Origin: Puniceicoccaceae bacterium
Lineage (GTDB): Bacteria; Verrucomicrobiota; Verrucomicrobiia; Opitutales; Coraliomargaritaceae
Length of the DNA stretch: 64,000 nt
Direction of reading: 5' to 3'
NCBI GenBank assembly: GCA_022448605.1
Contig: JAKVCM010000007.1
Coordinates: 1 to 64,000, forward strand
The position numbers and the translations under genes were made by a program. This document shows, piece by piece, positions 38,258 through 47,543 of this stretch. The first letter of the stretch is position 1. Each line of letters opens with the position of its first letter. The notes beneath the pieces are model-generated. The model saw only the letters and a list, made by a program, of their open reading frames with translations. It had not been told where the DNA came from and ran no database searches.

Positions 38258-40264
38258 ATGCCGAACCGACTTTCAACGGAAAATAGCCTCTATTTGCAGC
38301 AGCATGCCTCTAATCCAGTTGAGTGGTATCCATGGGGCCAAGAAGCGATTAAGGTCGCAGAGACCTCTGGGAAGCCACTCTTGGTGTCAATTGGTTATTC
38401 TGCTTGTCACTGGTGTCACGTCATGGCGCATGAGAGTTTTGAGGACGAATACATTGCTGGGATCATGAATAAACACTTCATTTGTGTAAAGGTCGATCGC
38501 GAGGAGCGTCCTGACATTGACCAGATTTATATGGAGGCTGTGGAGATGATCCAACAGCAGGGTGGTTGGCCACTTAACGTTTTTTGCCTACCCGATGGGA
38601 GACCCTTTTTTGGTGGCACCTACTTCCCGCCCGAAGACCGAGGGCTAGGGCTTATTCCTTGGCCACAGATTTGCATGCGCATCGCCGATTTTTATAAACG
38701 CTCTAAGGGAGAACTGATCGAAAACGCTGAAGCCATTCAAAAAAACATCCTAGCGGGCACTCAAGCCGCTAGCACGGGCGGAGCCGTTAGGGATTGGAAT
38801 CCCCAATGCTTGCTCGAAGCCGCGCAGGGCATTTGTGGTAACCACGATGACCAATATGGTGGCTTCGGGGAAGCACCAAAATTCCCGCCCTCTATGTCTC
38901 TTAATTTCTTGAGAGCACTTTACCCTTCAGTCGAGTCCAGCCTAGCCGCGCGGATTGATGAAGTGAGCCACATTACGCTACGCGCTATGGCGCACGGTGG
39001 TCTCTTCGATCAATTTGGCGGTGGCTTTGCCCGCTATAGCGTGGATGCCCACTGGCTAATACCGCACTTCGAGAAGATGCTTTACGACAATGCTCTGCTG
39101 ATCGATGCTTATTCTCGTGCTTGGCTCGATACGCAAGATCCTCTCTACGCCGCCGTGGTCGAAGAAACTATAGGCTGGATTGATCGCGAAATGTCCGCGC
39201 CTGAAGGAGGCTTTTATGCTGCGCTCGATGCTGACAGCGAAGGCGAAGAAGGTCAATACTACGTGTGGACACCCGAACAAATCGAGTTCGTATTGGGTCC
39301 TTCGCTTGCTCGCGAGCTGCACGCTGCTTATAACATCACGAACGAGGGTAACTTCGAGCACGGCAAGAGCAATCCTGCCCTTGTTGAGGAAGACTTTGCT
39401 GTTCGTGTAAAATTGGCCGATGCACGCCGCCAACTTCGCGAGTATCGTGAGGCCGAGCGCGTGTCACCCAGTAAAGATACTAAAATCAATAATGCGTGGA
39501 ACAGCATGATGATTCGCGCGCTCGCTGATGCAGGATTTTACTTCGATCGCCCAAAGTGGACGCAGCGTGCTCGTAAAGCTATCGATTTTCTTTGGAGCGA
39601 ACTCGTCACTGAAACTTCAAAGGGAATTCAGCTGAAGGCAGTTTACTACGAAAGCGGCGGCGCAAATGTTGACGCCTTCTTACATGATTATGCTCTACTT
39701 GCCGAGGCCTGCCTTGCAGTGGCCTCCAAAATCGACTGGATCGAGCCCGGTGCTTCTGCTATTTATCAAGCTCGCGCTCAAGTTTGCGTCGATCAAGCGA
39801 TGCAATGCTTCGCGGACGAACGCAGTATCGGCTATTACTTTACAGCGGAAGGTGCTGAAACCCCCGTTGCCCGTCGTAAAGAGTGGTTCGACAACGCCAC
39901 TCCGTCGGGCAATTCTGTCATGCTCCACGCGCTCAGTGGTCTCCACGCACTGACTGGAGACAGTAGCTACGCGGCCGAGCTTGAAGCCACCTTGCCTGCT
40001 TATGCGGACTATGCAGGCAAAGTCGCAGCGGGTGTCGCTCATGGCCTCGAAGCCGCCGCTACCTACCAGTCGGGTGTTGCAGTAATCAAGGTAGGAGTGG
40101 ATGTCGATATGAACGCCCTGCGCAAGGCCCTCGCTGCTAAAGCTTGGCGACGCACCTTTGTCCAACAAAGTATGGACTTATCGCCAAATCAGATTCAAGT
40201 CTGCCTTGGCACTCAATGCTTTGCACCCGAGGATGATTTAGCCACCGCGATGCTTCCTATGTAA
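38258..40264 (+). CDS. DUF255 thioredoxin-fold/glycosidase-like protein (YyaL/Spata20 family)
   Basis: A protein of about 668 residues. The N-terminal domain has the family opening [21 protein letters not shown], and a CxxC in [20 protein letters not shown], then [19 protein letters not shown] and [20 protein letters not shown]: a thioredoxin-like fold. The rest is an (alpha/alpha)6 barrel typical of the six-hairpin glycosidases. The biochemical activity of the family is poorly known. A longer frame starts at 38192 but the ATG at 38258 gives the normal N terminus (MPNRLSTEN). It is divergent from mutL. Confidence 0.85.
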   Translation: MPNRLSTENSLYLQQHASNPVEWYPWGQEAIKVAETSGKPLLVSIGYSACHWCHVMAHESFEDEYIAGIMNKHFICVKVDREERPDIDQIYMEAVEMIQQQGGWPLNVFCLPDGRPFFGGTYFPPEDRGLGLIPWPQICMRIADFYKRSKGELIENAEAIQKNILAGTQAASTGGAVRDWNPQCLLEAAQGICGNHDDQYGGFGEAPKFPPSMSLNFLRALYPSVESSLAARIDEVSHITLRAMAHGGLFDQFGGGFARYSVDAHWLIPHFEKMLYDNALLIDAYSRAWLDTQDPLYAAVVEETIGWIDREMSAPEGGFYAALDADSEGEEGQYYVWTPEQIEFVLGPSLARELHAAYNITNEGNFEHGKSNPALVEEDFAVRVKLADARRQLREYREAERVSPSKDTKINNAWNSMMIRALADAGFYFDRPKWTQRARKAIDFLWSELVTETSKGIQLKAVYYESGGANVDAFLHDYALLAEACLAVASKIDWIEPGASAIYQARAQVCVDQAMQCFADERSIGYYFTAEGAETPVARRKEWFDNATPSGNSVMLHALSGLHALTGDSSYAAELEATLPAYADYAGKVAAGVAHGLEAAATYQSGVAVIKVGVDVDMNALRKALAAKAWRRTFVQQSMDLSPNQIQVCLGTQCFAPEDDLATAMLPM

Positions 40265-40303
40265 GTTCCTTAAAATTGAAGCCTCAATCAATACACACAG
40301 CTC

Positions 40304-40753
40304 ATGTCCGAAAACCTTAACGATCTCTATCAAGGGATCATCCTTGATCACAACAAGCGCCCTCGCCATTATGGCGCGCTTGCGAATGCCACTCACGTGG
40401 CCGAAGGCTACAATCCGATCTGCGGGGATAGGATCGAAGTCTTTCTCCAACTTTCGGGGGATCAAATCGAGGCCATTCAATTCGAGTGCGCGAGCTGCGC
40501 GATTTGTAAAGCTAGCGCGTCGATCATGGCTGAGGCTTTAGTGGGACAAAGTATATCTTTTGGCGAGTCCATTCAAGAGTCGGTTAGCCGTATTTTAAAA
40601 ACGGATACAGAAACGGTCGCCCATGATGTCCAAGGTGAGGTTGCAGCGCTCTCAGGCGTACGAAATTTTCCTGCACGGATTAAGTGCGCGACCTTGCCTT
40701 GGCACACCTATCAAGCTGCGCTACGCGGCGAGGCTAAGGCCGCGACAGAATAG
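40304..40753 (+). CDS. sufU: SUF-system Fe-S scaffold/zinc-dependent sulfur relay protein
   Basis: A 149-residue NifU-like protein. [16 protein letters not shown] is the conserved N-terminal segment; the metal-site residues are the Cys-Asp of [10 protein letters not shown] near residue 41, the Cys in [15 protein letters not shown] near residue 66, and a third Cys in [12 protein letters not shown] near residue 128. SufU takes sulfur from SufS, or acts as scaffold, in iron-sulfur cluster assembly. No other suf gene is next to it. It starts 39 bases after the DUF255 gene. Confidence 0.9.
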   Translation: MSENLNDLYQGIILDHNKRPRHYGALANATHVAEGYNPICGDRIEVFLQLSGDQIEAIQFECASCAICKASASIMAEALVGQSISFGESIQESVSRILKTDTETVAHDVQGEVAALSGVRNFPARIKCATLPWHTYQAALRGEAKAATE

Positions 40754-40754
40754 T

Positions 40755-42356
40755 CTAATCCAAATAGACATCTTGATAGGGGTGGTAGTCGAGAATGTTA
40801 GGATACCAACCTTTGACGGCTTCGTCGATTAGTGTGCTACGCACGTAGAAGTAAATCGGGATAACGGGCATTTCATCGATCAATATTTTTTCGGCTTTTT
40901 GAAAGAGCGCAAAGCGGGCAGCGTGGTCTGACTCGGAGGCAGCTTGGCGAATCAAGTCGTCAAATGTGGACTCGCCCCAGTTACTGTGGTTGTTGCCGTT
41001 GTCGCTGGTCACAAGACTAAGAAAAGTGTTGGGGTCCACGTAATCACCGATCCATGCCGCGCGGACTATGTCGAACTTACGTGCCTTGCGTGTGGCGAGG
41101 TAGACCTTCCACTCTTGGTTGTAAAGGCCGATCTCGATGCCGAGCTCTTCTTTCCACATCTGCTGAATAGCCACGGCGATGGTAGCGTGTGACTCGCTGG
41201 TGTTAAAGAGTAGTTCGAATTTCGGAAAACCTTCGCCACCTGGAAAACCTGCCTCGGCTAGTAAGTGTCGAGCGAGATCTGGATCGTAGGGCAGTTTGGC
41301 TTCGGCTGTGTAGCCTCCCGTGTTGGGCGGAGTAAAATGGTAGGCGGGCTTTTGCCCTGCTTTAAGAACATGCTCGGTGAGTGACTCGCGATCGATTGAA
41401 TAGGCGAGGGCTTTGCGCACGAGCGGGTCTTTTAGAGGACCGCGTTTGGTGTTGATCAGATAATAATAAACTCCGAGGTAGGTATCAAAGCGCATACGCT
41501 CGGGCTGATTTTCGCGATACCAGTCGATGCGGGGGATGGGCACGGTGCTGGTGATGTGGAGTTGGCCCGTGCGGAAGGCGCGCTCCTCCGTATCAGTTGC
41601 AATGGGGAGAAAGTGGATGCCGTTTAGCTGCACGGTTTCGGCTGCATTGTAGTAGGGGTTTTTGGTCACGTGGATGGAGTGATTAAGCCGCCAAGTCTCG
41701 AGCGTGAAAGGGCCGTTGCTCACCATGTTGCCAGGCTTCGTCCATTTAGAGATACGGGAGGTCATATCGCCGTTGGCAAGCACGGTCGGCTTATGTAGGG
41801 GGAACCATGTATAGTGAGTCGGCAGGCTGAGTAAGTAAGGGGTGGGAGCTTCCAAGTCGATAATGAGGGTATACGGTTCGGGCGAACTCAGACCGACTTC
41901 AGCGAAGTCAGAGAGTTCGCCTTTATTGAACGCTTCAGCGCCGCGTATACAGTATAGCATGTAGGCGTAGGGAGCGCCCATCGCGGGAGTGAGGATGCGC
42001 TCATAAGCGAATAGAAATGCTTCGGCGGTGAGTGGATCGCCATTGGACCAGCGAGCTTCGGGGTCGAGCTTGAAGGTGTAGCGAAGGCCGTCTTCGGAGA
42101 TGTCCCAACTTAGGGCAACGCCCGGCTCGATGGCAAGGGTCTCGGGGTGCACCGTTGTGAGCCCTTCAAAGAGCGAAAGTAGAATGTAGTGCTCGGTTAC
42201 GCCTGTGACGATGTGTGGGTCTAGTCCTTCCGGCTCAGTGCCGATCCCTATGTAGAGCTCCTGCTCGGCATTCCCCTTTTCAACGTTTGATTGGTTTTGT
42301 CCGCAGCCTGCTAGGCCAGCGCATGCAAGTAATAGAATGTAGAGTCGAAGGTGCAT
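40755..42356 (-). CDS. oppA: Oligopeptide-type ABC transporter substrate-binding lipoprotein
   Basis: A 533-residue SBP_bac_5 family protein. The N terminus has a lipobox (LAGC, Cys near residue 18), so it should be lipidated. Family blocks: EPEGLDPHIVTGVTEHYI, GLTTVHPETLAIEPGVA, LRYTFKLDPEARWSNGDPLTA and later NKTRGP-like NTKRGPLKDPLVRKALAYSI. It would bind peptides for import. No permease or ATPase genes (oppBCDF) lie next to it, so either the system is split or the protein works with a distant transporter. It converges with sufU, the two ending 1 base apart. Confidence 0.9.
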   Translation of the reverse strand: MHLRLYILLLACAGLAGCGQNQSNVEKGNAEQELYIGIGTEPEGLDPHIVTGVTEHYILLSLFEGLTTVHPETLAIEPGVALSWDISEDGLRYTFKLDPEARWSNGDPLTAEAFLFAYERILTPAMGAPYAYMLYCIRGAEAFNKGELSDFAEVGLSSPEPYTLIIDLEAPTPYLLSLPTHYTWFPLHKPTVLANGDMTSRISKWTKPGNMVSNGPFTLETWRLNHSIHVTKNPYYNAAETVQLNGIHFLPIATDTEERAFRTGQLHITSTVPIPRIDWYRENQPERMRFDTYLGVYYYLINTKRGPLKDPLVRKALAYSIDRESLTEHVLKAGQKPAYHFTPPNTGGYTAEAKLPYDPDLARHLLAEAGFPGGEGFPKFELLFNTSESHATIAVAIQQMWKEELGIEIGLYNQEWKVYLATRKARKFDIVRAAWIGDYVDPNTFLSLVTSDNGNNHSNWGESTFDDLIRQAASESDHAARFALFQKAEKILIDEMPVIPIYFYVRSTLIDEAVKGWYPNILDYHPYQDVYLD

Positions 42357-42459
42357 TTATACGAATAAGGCTTAGAGGATTTGTGTCGGCAAAACAAAAA
42401 CAGGCTTGTTTATCTCTTTCGTAGACAAACCGTGCTGCGCTAGTCTAGGGGGTATTATT

Positions 42460-42558
42460 ATGAATCTAGCTCCAGGACTGAAGCCTACAGTCAGGGTGAT
42501 CGCCTCGCTGCATTCGGATAGTAAGTCTTTAGCATGCATTGAAGTTTATAGTCGATGA
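42460..42558 (+). CDS. Possible 32-residue small ORF with Shine-Dalgarno
   Basis: An ATG at 42460 is preceded at a proper distance by AGGGGG (42447-42452), which is rare for this genome, and opens 32 codons to a TGA. The peptide (MNLAPGLKPTVRVIASLHSD...) resembles nothing I know. It lies in the 296-base gap between the OppA-like gene and the next plus-strand gene; nothing else is recognised there. Confidence 0.25.
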   Translation: MNLAPGLKPTVRVIASLHSDSKSLACIEVYSR

Positions 42559-42652
42559 GCGGGCAAATCGGCGAGCTAACCTGCTCTTAAATTTACAGAT
42601 ATACTATTCCAGTATTGTGCCAACTCCCGATATGCGTTGACTGGAGATTAGC

Positions 42653-43429
42653 ATGTCAGAAAATTCACAACCAAATAAGGGTCAACCGCAGCATGTCAAT
42701 TTGCAACAGTTTGCTCACCAGTTCATGGCGGGTCTACAGCGCCATTTTGATATGCTCGCTTTTAATATGGTTGCTAGCGAGAGCGTTCAGGAGGACGCCT
42801 ACAATAGCCGCGTGAACCTACCCAGAGTTATGCCCGCCGCTCAGCACCACCAGAACTTAGAGCAAATGCAGGCCTTCGCCCGAGATTTGTTAGTGCGCCA
42901 GGTGATCAACGACTGCATGAATCTTGCTGTGACAGGAATAAATAACGCACACTTTTTTCTCGCACTGGTCAAGATAACAAGGGCCAACTCGAGCGTTAGC
43001 CCCGAAGCGCAAAAAGAAGCCCAAAAAACTCAGCAAGCCTTCGTCCCCTCGCAGCTCGACGATAAGTTTAATCGCCTTGAGAAGGACTACGGCATCCTGT
43101 GTGAGCTGGAGGATAGTGTCATCTCGCTCGGCTTTATCATGCAAGCGCTTATGCAGCAGGGTGGTGTGCTCAAAGAACCGCAAGTCGATAAAAATGGTGA
43201 ACTGGTGCTAGAGCTGAAGGCGGCCAAAGTCCTCAGTCGAGATGCCACCGCCGATAAGCCCAAGGTTAAGCTAGTCGATCAGCGCATAGTATTCAAAGAG
43301 GGTGACATGCTGACCTTTACCGATCGTGAGTTGCAGCTTATATTGATCACGATTGCCTCATTTGCAGACAGTTTGTTTAAGGCAGTTTCGCGCTACGCTA
43401 AATCGGTCAAAGACTCAAACGAATCGTAA
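42653..43429 (+). CDS. Conserved-looking protein of unknown function
   Basis: A 258-residue soluble, mostly helical protein that I do not recognise. It is Gln-rich at the start (NQPNKGQPQHVNLQQFAHQF in part), has a helical middle (FARDLLVRQVINDCMNLAVTG), a charged segment around residues 120-140, and a hydrophobic helix near the C terminus (LQLILITIASFADSLFKAVS) that may pack inside or weakly associate with the membrane. No signal peptide. A GGAG ribosome site lies before the ATG. rlmH follows 108 bases later. Confidence 0.75.
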   Translation: MSENSQPNKGQPQHVNLQQFAHQFMAGLQRHFDMLAFNMVASESVQEDAYNSRVNLPRVMPAAQHHQNLEQMQAFARDLLVRQVINDCMNLAVTGINNAHFFLALVKITRANSSVSPEAQKEAQKTQQAFVPSQLDDKFNRLEKDYGILCELEDSVISLGFIMQALMQQGGVLKEPQVDKNGELVLELKAAKVLSRDATADKPKVKLVDQRIVFKEGDMLTFTDRELQLILITIASFADSLFKAVSRYAKSVKDSNES

Positions 43430-43537
43430 GTTAGTTAAGGATTCAAGAGTAAGAAAGAAGAGAGCTGTTAAATTCACCAGCGAACTACATCTACCCTTTT
43501 TATCTCTTATCTCTCAGCTCTCTATCTTTAGTCCGGA

Positions 43538-43981
43538 ATGTTCCACTACACCGTCATCGCGATTGGCAAAATGAAAAACAGCTCGCTTGCTATGCTCTGC
43601 GACGACTTTTTCCAGCGTCTGAAGCGGCAGGGCAACTTTGAGTTAATCGAGTTAAAAGACGGCGACGTTGAGAGCGAGGGGTTGCGTATCCTTGAAGCGC
43701 TCGCTAAGCGCAGCGACGCTCGCATTTACGCGATGGCAGAAGAAGGAACGACCCGCACTTCGCAAAGACTGTCCGATGAACTCTACGCTCTACAAGGTCG
43801 CCCCGCCATCTTCATCCTCGGTGGGGCCTACGGTTTAAGTCACACAGTCAAGGCACGTGCCGACGCACTTTTTTCCCTCTCGCCACTCACATTCACTCAC
43901 GAAATCGCACGTATGCTCGTCTACGAGCAGCTCTACCGAGCCGTGGCTATCCAGACTGGCTCTAAGTATCACCACGAGTAG
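43538..43981 (+). CDS. rlmH: 23S rRNA (pseudouridine1915-N3)-methyltransferase
   Basis: A 147-residue SPOUT methyltransferase that modifies pseudouridine 1915 in helix 69 of 23S rRNA. The SAM-binding knot is visible in FILGGAYGLSHTVKARAD (about residues 99-117), followed by FTHEIARMLVYEQLYRA and the final TGSKYHHE; the last residues are typical of RlmH, though usually YHH at the exact end. Length is close to that of the family (about 155). Confidence 0.93.
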   Translation: MFHYTVIAIGKMKNSSLAMLCDDFFQRLKRQGNFELIELKDGDVESEGLRILEALAKRSDARIYAMAEEGTTRTSQRLSDELYALQGRPAIFILGGAYGLSHTVKARADALFSLSPLTFTHEIARMLVYEQLYRAVAIQTGSKYHHE

Positions 43982-44280
43982 TAGAACCCTAGCCTGCGTG
44001 CTTGCTTGAGCCTTTATCGATTGACCTGAAAAAGACTTGGCGCTGACAACCCTTCTGGGAAAGTATTCCAAAAGTTAATTTACCGTAATGCCAAAAAATG
44101 TAACTTTCTATTTATACCGAATTGTCAATAAGCCTAGAACCTCAGTAGCACATGTTAATATTTAGAGCGTGGGTAGTGTCAGTTGGATAAAGTAAAAATG
44201 TATTCAGTCAGGTCGAATTCGCGTCTTAGCGAAACTTAAAGCAAAGAAGCAAGTGGCATAGCCCAATAAAAGATAAATAA
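43982..44280. other. 299-base gap, probable long leader of the RRM gene
   Basis: No ORF, tRNA or strong terminator seen. The stretch is AT-rich in its middle, with no convincing -35/-10 pair. A long untranslated leader would fit a cold-induced RNA-binding protein, but this is inference. Confidence 0.3.
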
Positions 44281-44640
44281 ATGAATACCAAAATGTATGT
44301 AGACAATCTGTCCTACGACGCAACCGATAGCGATATCTGCGAGCTTTTTGAAGCACACGATACCGTAAGTGACGTGTTCATCGTTAAAGACCATGAGTCT
44401 GGCCGCCTCTGCGGCTTTGCTTTTGTCTCGATGGAAACCCCTGAAGAAATGAATGCAGCGATCGAAGGTCTCAAAGGCGATGAATTTGCCGGTCGTGCCC
44501 TGACCAACAACGAAACACGTTCCCCCGAAGAGCGCCCACAGGGCGGCGGCGGTTATAATCGTGGCGGTGATCGTCTCGGACGCGGCGGTTATGGCGGCGG
44601 AGATCGTGGTGGCGACCGTGGCGGTCGCGACAAATACTAA
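44281..44640 (+). CDS. RRM RNA-binding protein with Gly/Arg-rich tail
   Basis: A 119-residue protein with one RNA recognition motif (residues 1-78) and a C-terminal RGG-type tail ([20 protein letters not shown] and so on). RNP2 is MYVDNLSY and RNP1 is CGFAFVSM; both depart from the usual VGNLS and RGFGFV patterns (Asp for Gly, Cys-Gly for Arg-Gly), so RNA affinity may differ from its paralogue at 47166. Such small proteins resemble cyanobacterial Rbp and plant GRP chaperones, which act as RNA chaperones in the cold. Confidence 0.88.
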   Translation: MNTKMYVDNLSYDATDSDICELFEAHDTVSDVFIVKDHESGRLCGFAFVSMETPEEMNAAIEGLKGDEFAGRALTNNETRSPEERPQGGGGYNRGGDRLGRGGYGGGDRGGDRGGRDKY

Positions 44641-44782
44641 TTAACGACTCAGCTTCAGAATCATGCGGATTCAAAAAAATCACATTTAAACGGGGTTATG
44701 GAAACGGAGCCCTTTTTTTGGTGAGTCTTAGCGTAAAGTGCGAACACTTTCATTCCCACTTACCCCCAAATAGGTAGGCGAG

Positions 44783-45088
44783 CTAAACTTCTTCGAAGCG
44801 TCGCTCAAAGAGATCAACCAACTCACCGAGCATCCGCTCGGCATCTACAGCGGCACCTTCGGCACGCACGACAAGGTTGGAGCCTTTGCCGGCAGCCAGC
44901 ATCATAAGGCCCATAATACTTTTGCCGTTGACCTGCTCACCGTCTTTTTCCACCCATACTTCGCCACTAAAAGTGTTGGCGATGCGTACGATCATGGCTG
45001 CAGGACGGGCGTGGATACCCATCTTGTTTTGGACAACGAGTATCTTGGTAGTCGCTTCGTTGCTTTCGTTGCTATCTGGTGTGCTCAT
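44783..45088 (-). CDS. ptsH: Phosphocarrier protein HPr
   Basis: A 101-residue HPr. The phosphorylated His is in MGIHARPAAMIV near residue 26, and the regulatory Ser is in NGKSIMGLMMLA near residue 57. The first 13 residues (Asp/Glu/Asn/Ser-rich) are an extra tail compared with E. coli HPr. HPr passes phosphate from EI to EIIA proteins, or with the Ser kinase takes part in catabolite control. No ptsI, hprK or EII gene is in the window, so which role applies is open. Confidence 0.92.
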   Translation of the reverse strand: MSTPDSNESNEATTKILVVQNKMGIHARPAAMIVRIANTFSGEVWVEKDGEQVNGKSIMGLMMLAAGKGSNLVVRAEGAAVDAERMLGELVDLFERRFEEV

Positions 45089-45240
45089 GGATATTTATTT
45101 TTTTATAAAAAGTTACTGGTATTTATAGCAAGATATAATCCAAGGTTACCAAATTCATTCGAGAATCCATAGATATTTGGTAAGTTTCTAACGAAAATTG
45201 CCGTATGAAGTTTATCTTTGAGGTAAGCAGGGGGTCGCTT

Positions 45241-47010
45241 CTAAGAATATTCCGGAATCAGATCACTCTGGTGTCGCCATAGATTAGCATAATGTCCGCC
45301 TTGGTCGATTAGCGCTTCGTGCGAACCAGACTCAATTATCTGGCCTTGTTCCATGACCACTATCTTGTCCGCTCGTCGTACAGTGGAAAGTCGGTGCGCG
45401 ATGACTAACACGGTACGCTTTTGTACGAGGCGATCTAGAGCTTCTTGTATCTTGCGCTCGGTGATCGTGTCAACGCTGGCGGTGGCCTCGTCGAGGATGA
45501 CAAAGGGCGGATTTTTTAGTAATACACGCGCAATAGTCAGTCGCTGCTTCTCGCCTTGGCTCAAGCGGATACCTTTTTCGCCTATATTTGTGTCGAGACG
45601 CATTGGCAAGGCATCGACAAAGTCCCTAGAGCTCGCTTGATCCAGTGCGTCCATGATCTCGTCCTCCGTGGCATCCTCCTTGGCTAGAAGAAGATTATCG
45701 CGTACTGTTCCTTCAAAGAGGAAGGGGTCTTGGGCGACGTGCCCGACTTTATCATGTAGTTCATTGAGCTCAATTTGGCGGATGTCGACGCCTGAGAGTT
45801 TGATCGTGCCGCCGCCCACATCGTGGGTGCGCATGGCGAGATTGGCCACTGTAGACTTACCTGCGCCGGTGTGCCCAACGATTGCAGTGACTCGATTTGC
45901 TTCCAGCGTTAGATTGAATTGCTCTAAGATGGCAGGTCTTTCTGGATATTTAAAATGCACACCTTCGAAGCTTAGTTCAATTGGCTGATCGGGTAGCGGT
46001 TGGGGTGATCGCGGCTCTTCGACATCAACCTGCGCATCGAGTATTTCAAAAACTCGCACGCCTGAGGCGCGACCCGCGGCGATCAGGTGGTTCAATCCGT
46101 GCAACTGGGAGATAGGCTGGTAGAGCATGTTAGCCAAAAGAAAGAAAGCGATTAACTTGCCCATGGTAAAATCCGATGATTCTTGCAACACAAAGTAACC
46201 GCCAATAGCTACGATACTGAGGAAGCCGAGCTTTGTCACTAGATTAGTGACCGGGTGATAATTCGCCCAGCGATACATCGCTCGCAGGGTTTTATCCTTC
46301 AAAGTCTCTGCTTTGACCTCGAATCTAGCGGACTCGCGATCTTGAAGTCCGAAAGTCTGAATGAGGCGATTCCCTTGAATATCTTCAATCAACAGACTAT
46401 TTAGATCTCCCGAGCTCTCTCGCACACCTTTCCAGATTACGCGAGATCCCTTCGAGTAATAGATACCCATAATTAGCAAGATTGGAACTGGCAGAAATAC
46501 GAAGGATGCTAGGAAGGGTTGCAGATAAAAAAGATAAGCACTGATCATTAAGATCCGCAGTATAGCGCCTGTACTTTGTTCCGTGCCGTCTAGCAACGCG
46601 CGCTCGACAGCTGCCACATCTTCAATTACACGAGAAGAAATCTCGCCACTTTTGCGCTGGTCGTAGAATGAGACGGGCAAGCGCAGCAGTTTGCTGTGGA
46701 GGTCGCGCCTCATCTCTAGAAGGACACGTTGCTCTAGAGTATTGTTTACTCGGATACGTAGGCTATTAAAAATCTCACTGCCGAGGTAGAAAAGAGCGAT
46801 TAGCCCGACCCCGTAAATGAGGCCGTCGAGCGCTCTCGTTGCTTTGAGTCCGTCGAAGATGCGTTGAATTGCAATCGGTACGGCCATCTCCATGGCCGCC
46901 ATGCTCGCAGCAAGCCCGATCGTCAGCCAAAACAAGCCCTTATAGCGAAACAGGTAGGCGGAGACCCGAAGGATGGTGTTTTGCTGTCGTTTGTCTTTTT
47001 TTATACTCAC
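45241..47010 (-). CDS. ABC exporter, permease-ATPase fusion (MsbA-like)
   Basis: A 589-residue half-transporter: six membrane segments in the first 310 residues (for example FWLTIGLAASMAAMEMAVPI near 30 and ILMISAYLFYLQPFLASFVF near 153) and a C-terminal ATPase. The ATPase shows Walker A VGHTGAGKSTVANLA near residue 377, the signature LSQGEKQRLTIARVLL near 481 and Walker B FVILDEATASVD near 505. It would export lipids, lipid A or drugs as a dimer. The start is GTG at 47010. No partner genes are near, so the substrate is not known. Confidence 0.9.
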   Translation of the reverse strand: MSIKKDKRQQNTILRVSAYLFRYKGLFWLTIGLAASMAAMEMAVPIAIQRIFDGLKATRALDGLIYGVGLIALFYLGSEIFNSLRIRVNNTLEQRVLLEMRRDLHSKLLRLPVSFYDQRKSGEISSRVIEDVAAVERALLDGTEQSTGAILRILMISAYLFYLQPFLASFVFLPVPILLIMGIYYSKGSRVIWKGVRESSGDLNSLLIEDIQGNRLIQTFGLQDRESARFEVKAETLKDKTLRAMYRWANYHPVTNLVTKLGFLSIVAIGGYFVLQESSDFTMGKLIAFFLLANMLYQPISQLHGLNHLIAAGRASGVRVFEILDAQVDVEEPRSPQPLPDQPIELSFEGVHFKYPERPAILEQFNLTLEANRVTAIVGHTGAGKSTVANLAMRTHDVGGGTIKLSGVDIRQIELNELHDKVGHVAQDPFLFEGTVRDNLLLAKEDATEDEIMDALDQASSRDFVDALPMRLDTNIGEKGIRLSQGEKQRLTIARVLLKNPPFVILDEATASVDTITERKIQEALDRLVQKRTVLVIAHRLSTVRRADKIVVMEQGQIIESGSHEALIDQGGHYANLWRHQSDLIPEYS

Positions 47011-47165
47011 ATGCGTTTAAAGTCGATTTGTGATGCAAGCCTCAAAGCAGTGTCTTGGCAAATCAGAATGTAAATAAAAGGTTGTCAGGTCGAGTCTTCG
47101 TCCGCTTGTTTGCCTATCTCTTGGATTTATTTCTAATTCATAATTTTTAATTCCTAATTCTCACT

Positions 47166-47444
47166 ATGTCCGTTCGACTTTATGTAGGTAACCTCTCTTT
47201 CGATGCCACTGCTGATGATCTCCGCGAGATTTTCGGGCAATGCGGTGAGGTCGAAGACGCGATCATCGTGACCCGTCCTAATGGCGGTCGTCCTCGTGGT
47301 TTCGGTTTTGTTACAATGTCCGAAGAATCCCAAGGCCAAGAAGCCATTCGCCAGCTCGATGGCCATGAGGTCTCTGGCCGCCAGCTCGTGGTTAACGTCG
47401 CCAAAGAGCGTCAAGAAAGCGACCGCACAGGCGATAGCGACTAG
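47166..47444 (+). CDS. RRM RNA-binding protein
   Basis: A 92-residue single-RRM protein with RNP2 RLYVGNLSF at residues 4-12 and RNP1 RGFGFVTM near residue 44, both canonical. A short charged tail (VNVAKERQESDRTGDSD) follows; unlike its paralogue at 44281, it has no Gly-rich tail. Probably an RNA chaperone. It lies in a small window between two convergent or divergent transporters, alone on the plus strand, with an AT-rich leader. Confidence 0.92.
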   Translation: MSVRLYVGNLSFDATADDLREIFGQCGEVEDAIIVTRPNGGRPRGFGFVTMSEESQGQEAIRQLDGHEVSGRQLVVNVAKERQESDRTGDSD

Positions 47445-47543
47445 GTTTGAGCGGGGTGCTCCTTGACGTAAGCCCAGTAATTTTTGGCTATGGCCGATCG
47501 CCGTAAGTGCCTAGTATGTGGACGTACAACTGCTGGTCATGGT

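Noticed and set aside
44641-44782. Possible terminator after the RRM gene (GGGG...CCC then T run near 44715)
   Set aside because: The stem is only about three paired bases plus mismatches; not reliable.
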